Below the pieces are notes generated by a model. That model was not told where the DNA came from, did not search any database, and saw only the letters and a program-made list of their open reading frames with translations. Both the position numbers and the translations under genes were made by a program. A stretch of DNA of 64,000 nucleotides, taken from the NCBI RefSeq assembly GCF_018279705.1, contig NZ_CP036498.1, positions 1,939,001 to 2,003,000 on the forward strand, read 5' to 3'. Of this stretch, positions 60,651 through 64,000 are shown piece by piece (the first letter of the stretch is position 1; each line of letters starts with the position of its first letter). This DNA comes from Tardiphaga alba. GTDB taxonomy: Bacteria; Pseudomonadota; Alphaproteobacteria; Rhizobiales; Xanthobacteraceae.

Positions 60651-61180
60651 CCGCGAAGGTCTCGCTCGAAATCGTCCTCGTTTACGCCATCGCTGAAAAC
60701 GGCGTCATCGGCAATGGCAACGCGATCCCGTGGCGGCTGAAGTCCGACATGCAGCGTTTCAAGGCGCTGACCATCGGAAAGCCCATCGTCATGGGCCGCA
60801 AGACTTTCGAGTCGTTCCCGCGTCGGCCTTTGCCGGGGCGCACCAATATCTTGATCACGCGCAATGCCGATTACACGGCCGACGGGGCGGTGGTCGTCAC
60901 ATCGCTCGATGCTGCGCGCGCGGCCGCGACCGGCGATGCGTTGCGGCGTGGGGGCAGCGAGATCGCCATTATCGGCGGCGCCGAGATTTACACGCTATGG
61001 ATGCCGCATGCCGATCGCCTGGAGGTCACCGAGGTACATGCCAACCCGGTCGGCGATACCACGATGCCGGCGGTCGATCTTGCGATCTGGGAAGAAACGA
61101 TGCGCGTTCGGCACCCGGCGGCCGGCGAGGACAGCGTCGATTTCTCCTATGTGACATATTGCCGGAGAGCGGTCCGTTAA
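60647..61180 (+). CDS. folA: Dihydrofolate reductase
   Basis: DHFR reduces dihydrofolate to tetrahydrofolate with NADPH. From GTG 60647, overlapping the thyA stop, it encodes 177 residues: [20 protein letters not shown] (cited as [16 protein letters not shown]) with the substrate loop and Trp, [40 protein letters not shown] (cited as [12 protein letters not shown]), and the NADPH-site [13 protein letters not shown]. The longer open frame upstream is entirely inside thyA in another frame and is not real. Ends 151 bases before hflK. Confidence 0.96.
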   Translation: MTAKVSLEIVLVYAIAENGVIGNGNAIPWRLKSDMQRFKALTIGKPIVMGRKTFESFPRRPLPGRTNILITRNADYTADGAVVVTSLDAARAAATGDALRRGGSEIAIIGGAEIYTLWMPHADRLEVTEVHANPVGDTTMPAVDLAIWEETMRVRHPAAGEDSVDFSYVTYCRRAVR

Positions 61181-61250
61181 CCCCGTTTTTCGCCCATTAA
61201 CATTGAAAAACAGCGCGTTGCGCTTAGCTTCCACGGTCATGTACCCCGCG

Positions 61251-61279
61251 TTGTAAGACCCCGGGGCGTCCCCTATAAA
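61251..61279 (+). promoter_or_regulatory. Sigma-70-type promoter of hflKC
   Basis: TTGTAA (61251-61256), a 17-base spacer, and TATAAA (61274-61279). The -35 matches TTGACA at four of six and the -10 TATAAT at five of six. Transcription would start near 61287, 45 bases before the hflK ATG. Confidence 0.5.
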
Positions 61280-61331
61280 GCCATGCACGTGGCGAGACCG
61301 GACAACTCCGGCCGCGCAGAGGAGAGTTTGA

Positions 61332-62483
61332 ATGTCGTGGAAGAATCAAGGCGGAGGCCCGTGGGGTCCCGGCCCGAAAGGACCCTGGGGATCGGGTCCG
61401 CAATCGTCCGGACCGAGGCCGCCTGATCTTGAGGATCTTCTGCGCAAGGGGCAGGACCGTCTGCAGTCGATGCTCCCCGGCGGGTTCATCAGCGGCATGG
61501 GCATCACGCTCGTCCTGATCGTCGCGCTGGCGGTGTGGGGGCTGTCCGGCTTCTTCCGCGTGCAGTCCGAAGAACTCGGCGTCGTGCTACGCTTCGGCAA
61601 GCATGTCCGCACCGTTCAGCCAGGTCTGAATTATCACCTGCCATATCCAATCGAGACCGTGCTGCTGCCGAAGGCGCTGCGTGTGTCGACGCTGTCGGTC
61701 GGCATGTCGATCCTCGAGGATAGCGGTCGCCGTGGCCGCACCGTGCGTGACGTGCCGGAAGAGAGCCTGATGCTCACCGGTGACGAAAACATCGTCGATG
61801 TGGATTTCACCGTCCTCTGGCGCATCAAGCCGGATGGCGTGGGCAACTTCCTGTTCAACATCCAGAACCCGGAAGGCACCGTGAAGGCGGTTGCCGAGAG
61901 CGTGATGCGTGAAGTCGTCGGCCGCGCTGACATCCAGCCGATCCTGACCGGCGCGCGCACCACCACGGAAAGCCGGGTGCAGGAACTGATGCAGAAGACG
62001 CTCGACGGCTATGGCGCCGGCGTGCTGGTCCAGCAGGTGCAGCTGCAGAAGGTCGATCCGCCCGCACAGGTCATCGACGCGTTCCGTGACGTCCAGGCGG
62101 CGCAGGCCGACGCCCAGCGTCTGCAGAACGAAGCGCAGACCTATACCAACCGCATCGTCCCCGATGCGCGCGGTCGTGCTGCACAGATCCTGCAGGTTGC
62201 CGAAGGTTATCGCGAACAGGCGATTGCCGAAGCCAAGGGTCAGAGCGACCGCTTCCTGAAAGTTTATGAAGAGTACAAGAAGGCGCCGGACGTGACCCGT
62301 CAGCGTCTCTATCTCGAAACCATGGAAAAGATCCTCCATGGCGCCGAGAAGCTGATCAGCGATCCCGGCCAGGGCGCAGGCTCGCAGGGCGTTGTGCCTT
62401 ATCTTCCCTTGAATGAACTGACGCCGCGCCGTCAGCCACCGGCGACATCTGGTCAGCCTCAGCAGAGTGGGGTCACCCGATGA
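61332..62483 (+). CDS. hflK: HflK, FtsH protease regulator subunit
   Basis: HflK and HflC form a large membrane-anchored SPFH/prohibitin-type complex that surrounds and modulates the FtsH protease. The 383-residue protein has a Gly/Pro/Trp-rich N-terminus (about 1-32), one membrane segment (about 53-74) and a periplasmic SPFH domain (VQSEELGVVLRFGKHVRTVQ, LTGDENIVDVDFTVLWRI), then a helical coiled region rich in Ala/Gln/Glu (about 245-330, RDVQAAQADAQRLQNEAQTY). AGGAGAG precedes the ATG. It overlaps hflC by four bases (ATGA). Confidence 0.95.
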   Translation: MSWKNQGGGPWGPGPKGPWGSGPQSSGPRPPDLEDLLRKGQDRLQSMLPGGFISGMGITLVLIVALAVWGLSGFFRVQSEELGVVLRFGKHVRTVQPGLNYHLPYPIETVLLPKALRVSTLSVGMSILEDSGRRGRTVRDVPEESLMLTGDENIVDVDFTVLWRIKPDGVGNFLFNIQNPEGTVKAVAESVMREVVGRADIQPILTGARTTTESRVQELMQKTLDGYGAGVLVQQVQLQKVDPPAQVIDAFRDVQAAQADAQRLQNEAQTYTNRIVPDARGRAAQILQVAEGYREQAIAEAKGQSDRFLKVYEEYKKAPDVTRQRLYLETMEKILHGAEKLISDPGQGAGSQGVVPYLPLNELTPRRQPPATSGQPQQSGVTR

Positions 62484-63370
62484 AAACCGGTATCTCAGGT
62501 ATCGTCGCACTGATCGTCATATTGGTGCTGGTCATCCTCGGCTTCGGCTCGCTCTACACGGTGCAGCAGACGCAGCAGGCCCTCGTGGTTCGCCTTGGTG
62601 AGCCCATCCGCGTGGTCACCGATCCGGGCCTGAACTTCAAGGTCCCGTTCATCGACAGCGTGATCACCATCGACAAGCGCATTCTCGATCTTGAGAACCC
62701 CGCGCAGGAAGTCATCGCCAACGACCAGCGTCGTTTGGTGGTGGATGCCTTCGCGCGCTATCGCATCAAGAACGCGCTGCGCTTCTATCAGAGCATCGGC
62801 ACCATCCAGGCGGCCAACATCCAGCTGACGACGCTGCTCAACGCGGCGATGCGCCGTGTGCTCGGCGAGGTCAACTTCCTGCAGATCGTTCGTGACGACC
62901 GCGAAGGCCTGATGAACAAGATCCGCGATCAGCTCGACCGCGAGGCCGACGGTTACGGCATTCAGGTGATCGACGTGCGTATCCGCCGCGCCGATCTGCC
63001 CGATGCCAACAGCCAGGCGGTCTATCAGCGCATGCAGACCGAACGTCAGCGCGAAGCGGCCGAGTTCCGTGCGCAGGGTGGCCAGAAGGCTCAGGAAATC
63101 CGCTCCAAGGCGGATCGTGAGGCGACGGTCATCATCGCAGATGCGAATGGACAGGCTGAGTCGATCCGGGGCTCCGGCGACGGCGAGCGCAACCGTCTGT
63201 TCGCTGAGGCCTACAACAAGGATGCCGACTTCTTCGCCTTCTACCGGTCGATGACGGCCTATGAGAACGGCCTGAAGCAGGGCGACACCCGTTACCTGCT
63301 ACGGCCGGATTCGGAGTTCTTCCGCTTCTTCGCCAATCCATCGGGCAAGCCTGCCGCGGCGAAGCCATAA
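62480..63370 (+). CDS. hflC: HflC, FtsH protease regulator subunit
   Basis: Partner of HflK. The 296-residue product has one N-terminal membrane segment (about 5-25, GIVALIVILVLVILGFGSLY) and an SPFH domain with VQQTQQALVVRLGEPIRVVT, DPGLNFKVPFIDSV, and RRLVVDAFARYRIKNALRFY, then helical segments with QRMQTERQREAAEFRAQG and EIRSKADREATVIIADANGQ as in HflC. The start codon overlaps hflK. A strong terminator follows 62 bases after the stop, so the hflKC unit probably ends there. Confidence 0.96.
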   Translation: MKTGISGIVALIVILVLVILGFGSLYTVQQTQQALVVRLGEPIRVVTDPGLNFKVPFIDSVITIDKRILDLENPAQEVIANDQRRLVVDAFARYRIKNALRFYQSIGTIQAANIQLTTLLNAAMRRVLGEVNFLQIVRDDREGLMNKIRDQLDREADGYGIQVIDVRIRRADLPDANSQAVYQRMQTERQREAAEFRAQGGQKAQEIRSKADREATVIIADANGQAESIRGSGDGERNRLFAEAYNKDADFFAFYRSMTAYENGLKQGDTRYLLRPDSEFFRFFANPSGKPAAAKP

Positions 63371-63432
63371 CGGCAGGTTGCGCGGCGCAAACGGAATCCC
63401 CGTTTTGCGTTCGTCGCCACTCTGATCTAAGG

Positions 63433-63470
63433 ATGAGGCGCATCGTCACACGATGCGCCTCATTTGCTTT
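63433..63470 (+). terminator. Intrinsic terminator of hflKC
   Basis: ATGAGGCGCATCG and CGATGCGCCTCAT are perfect 13-bp arms (63433-63445 with 63451-63463) around TCACA, followed by TTTGCTTT. Confidence 0.88.
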
Positions 63471-63515
63471 CCAAAAGCAAGAAACTGCACACAGGGTGCG
63501 AACGTTTAGGAGTTG

Positions 63516-63722
63516 ATGCCGGTGGGGTCCATAGCGTTCGCCGACTTCCTCATCGGCCTCGGAATTCTGCTCGTGTTCGAGGGCATCCTGTTCCTGGCAT
63601 TCCCGAGCTGGATGCGCCGCGCCATGAAGAGCGCGCTGGCCTCGCCCGACAACATCCTGCGCCTCGCCGGTATTATCTCGGCGGTCGGCGGCCTGATCCT
63701 GATCTGGTTCATAAGGCGCTGA
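63516..63722 (+). CDS. DUF2065 small membrane protein
   Basis: A 68-residue protein from ATG 63516 (TTG 63513 and GTG 63522 are alternatives; AGGAG at 63508-63512 best fits GTG 63522). Two hydrophobic segments, FADFLIGLGILLVFEGILFL and LRLAGIISAVGGLILIWFI, flank a basic loop PSWMRRAMKSALASPDN. The GLGILLVFEGILFLAFP opening and short length are the DUF2065 pattern. Such genes commonly sit directly after hflC. Function unknown. A terminator separates it from hflC, so it may have its own promoter. Confidence 0.85.
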   Translation: MPVGSIAFADFLIGLGILLVFEGILFLAFPSWMRRAMKSALASPDNILRLAGIISAVGGLILIWFIRR

Positions 63723-63909
63723 GGCGCTCCTGAAAACCGAGTAAGCTCAACGGCTTCGCGTTTCGCCACATCGGCATTTCGCCGCAATTTGACGCTCTGC
63801 TGCCTGCAGCATCGTGACCGCACGGGTTCCGCGTGAGGCTTGCGCAATCCCGCGGTTCGGGCGCACTCTGAGCGCCAATTGCCGACTCTCGTCAGGAGAC
63901 ATTTCTCAT

Positions 63910-64000
63910 ATGTCCATCGCGACTCCCGTTCTCTCGTCCACGCGCCGCGCCCTGCGTCCGCTGATTGCAGCGCTCGCCGTCGGCAGCTTTATCGCCGGCG
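63910..64000 (+). CDS. N-terminus of a secreted protein, probably a Do/DegP-like serine protease
   Basis: Only about 30 codons are in the window: SIATPVLSSTRRALRPLIAA then LAVGSFIAG, a signal-peptide-like start with a basic n-region and hydrophobic core. AGGAGA lies about 12 bases before ATG 63910. No protease domain is visible. The prediction rests on the thyA-folA-hflK-hflC-DUF2065 neighbourhood, which in related alphaproteobacteria is usually followed by a DegP/MucD-type periplasmic protease. Confidence 0.6.
   Translation, partial: MSIATPVLSSTRRALRPLIAALAVGSFIAG

Overview
The window (64 kb, GC-rich, roughly 60-67% in most genes) looks like the chromosome of an alphaproteobacterium of the Nitrobacteraceae/Bradyrhizobiaceae group (Bradyrhizobium, Rhodopseudomonas, Afipia and relatives). 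The assignment is an inference from gene order (dcw cluster running into lpxC-bamD-recN-ligA; thyA-folA-hflK-hflC-DUF2065 followed by what looks like a Do-type protease), from the dense REP-like palindromes at gene borders, and from the protein sequences. No rRNA, tRNA, CRISPR array, integrase or transposase was seen.

Region 1 (1-22.4 kb) is the division and cell-wall (dcw) cluster on the + strand: rsmH (cut by the left edge), ftsL, ftsI, murE, murF, mraY, murD, ftsW, murG, murC, murB, ddl, ftsQ, ftsA, ftsZ. It makes the peptidoglycan precursor from UDP-MurNAc to lipid II and supplies the divisome. It is interrupted by a divergent LysR regulator/MFS exporter pair between murG and murC, by an antisense DUF4239 membrane protein between murB and ddl, and by three REP-like repeats. 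ddl carries an apparent one-base deletion in a G run that cuts off its N-terminus. A strong terminator closes ftsZ.

Region 2 (22.4-28.8 kb) holds lpxC (lipid A), bamD (outer-membrane protein assembly), recN and ligA (DNA repair and joining). Region 3 (28.9-44.3 kb) is mixed: a Bcr/CflA-type exporter, an aminopeptidase P, a 58-residue small protein, prmA, a cluster of DnaA-box-like direct repeats, a PYROXD2-like oxidoreductase, a membrane/spermidine-synthase fusion, an L,D-transpeptidase, a secreted glycine-rich protein behind an EcfG-type promoter, an ABC-2 exporter, and a uvrD-hicB-hicA-hicB operon.

Region 4 (44.5-56.4 kb) contains DUF1328, a thioesterase, a D-lactate dehydrogenase with a monocarboxylate-type MFS carrier, an AsmA-family gene broken by three one-base deletions, a DUF4169/ribbon-helix-helix pair downstream of fumC, sspB, and a split chromate transporter. 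GC content dips around 52.7-56.4 kb. Region 5 (56.5-64 kb) has a tripartite tricarboxylate transporter (tctB-tctA-tctC), thyA-folA (dTMP/folate), hflK-hflC (FtsH regulators), a DUF2065 membrane protein, and the first 30 codons of a secreted protein, probably a DegP-like protease, cut by the right edge.
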